64,000 bases of DNA, taken from assembly GCF_014644435.1 (NCBI RefSeq), contig NZ_BMKR01000026.1, positions 32,947 through 96,946 of the forward strand, in the 5' to 3' direction. Shown one piece after another: positions 63,957 to 64,000 of this stretch; within the stretch, counting starts at the first letter, position 1; the number at the start of each line of letters is the position of its first letter. This DNA comes from Paenibacillus albidus (GTDB taxonomy: Bacteria; Bacillota; Bacilli; Paenibacillales; Paenibacillaceae). The translations under genes and the position numbers were made by a program. Under the pieces are notes generated by a model. It made no database searches. It saw nothing but the letters and a program-made list of their open reading frames with translations, and was not told the DNA's origin.

Positions 63957-64000
63957 ATAAGCCCTCGACCGATTAGTATTGGTCAGCTCCATGCATTACT
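63957..64000 (-). rRNA. rrl: 23S ribosomal RNA, 3' end only
   Basis: The last 40-odd bases of 23S on the minus strand (ACCAATACTAATCGGTCGAG, then GGCTTAT). The gene continues beyond the window, so the rRNA operon is transcribed leftward into this window. Confidence 0.95.

Overview
The window looks like a chromosomal segment of a plant- or soil-associated Paenibacillus or close relative. The evidence is the gene style: LplB/YtcP-type sugar ABC operons with lipoprotein binding proteins, a large membrane-bound AraC sensor-regulator, SLH and FIMAH surface modules, an ECF sigma/anti-sigma pair, strong AGGAGG-type ribosome sites, and a Firmicute-type rRNA operon entering from the right end on the minus strand (5S and the 3' tip of 23S). 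The genus is an inference from gene content; no 16S sequence is in view.

Layout. Positions 2-1291 hold the 3' part of an exporter ABC gene. Positions 1379-11960 hold a carbohydrate island: a 1508-residue secreted beta-helix protein, two permeases, a binding protein and a divergent AraC sensor-regulator. Positions 11996-25170 hold a two-arm locus. The minus arm has a DUF4038/GH140 apiosidase-like hydrolase, a cellobiose-type PTS (IIC, IIB, IIA), a 6-phospho-beta-glucosidase, a PRD activator and a LacI repressor. The divergent plus arm has a fucose/arabinose-isomerase-fold enzyme, a split transketolase and an FGGY kinase. Together these are what uptake and breakdown of an apiosyl-glucoside would need; this is my leading candidate for a new system. 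Positions 25200-26300 are a repeat-rich scar with a broken AraC gene, followed by a frameshifted MFS gene.

Positions 27589-29786 are an ABC exporter operon with a double-MerR regulator. Positions 30018-32655 are an ECF sigma/anti-sigma module. A serine hydrolase with SLH domains (32822-34813), an MMPL transporter and a two-component system follow. Positions 39750-51647 are a fructan locus: a secreted multi-module GH32, a second GH32, a ROK fructokinase, an ABC importer and a divergent LacI regulator with repeated operator-like sites. Between the two GH32 genes lies a repeat island that includes a MITE-like element.

Positions 51755-54286 are AT-rich and hold a decayed peptide-natural-product cluster: a BtrH-like protein, a frameshifted B12-radical-SAM gene fused in frame to the end of an ABC ATPase gene, and a small Cys-rich ORF upstream. 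Positions 54725-56468 hold a sugar-binding protein next to two permease genes collapsed by deletions. Positions 56672-60135 hold a LysR regulator, a carboxylesterase and a TauE-type permease. A second MITE copy, small basic ORFs, more permease debris, an atypical SRAP protein and the rRNA operon end the window. The right third (about 43.6-62.7 kb) is clearly a zone of gene loss and small-element insertion.
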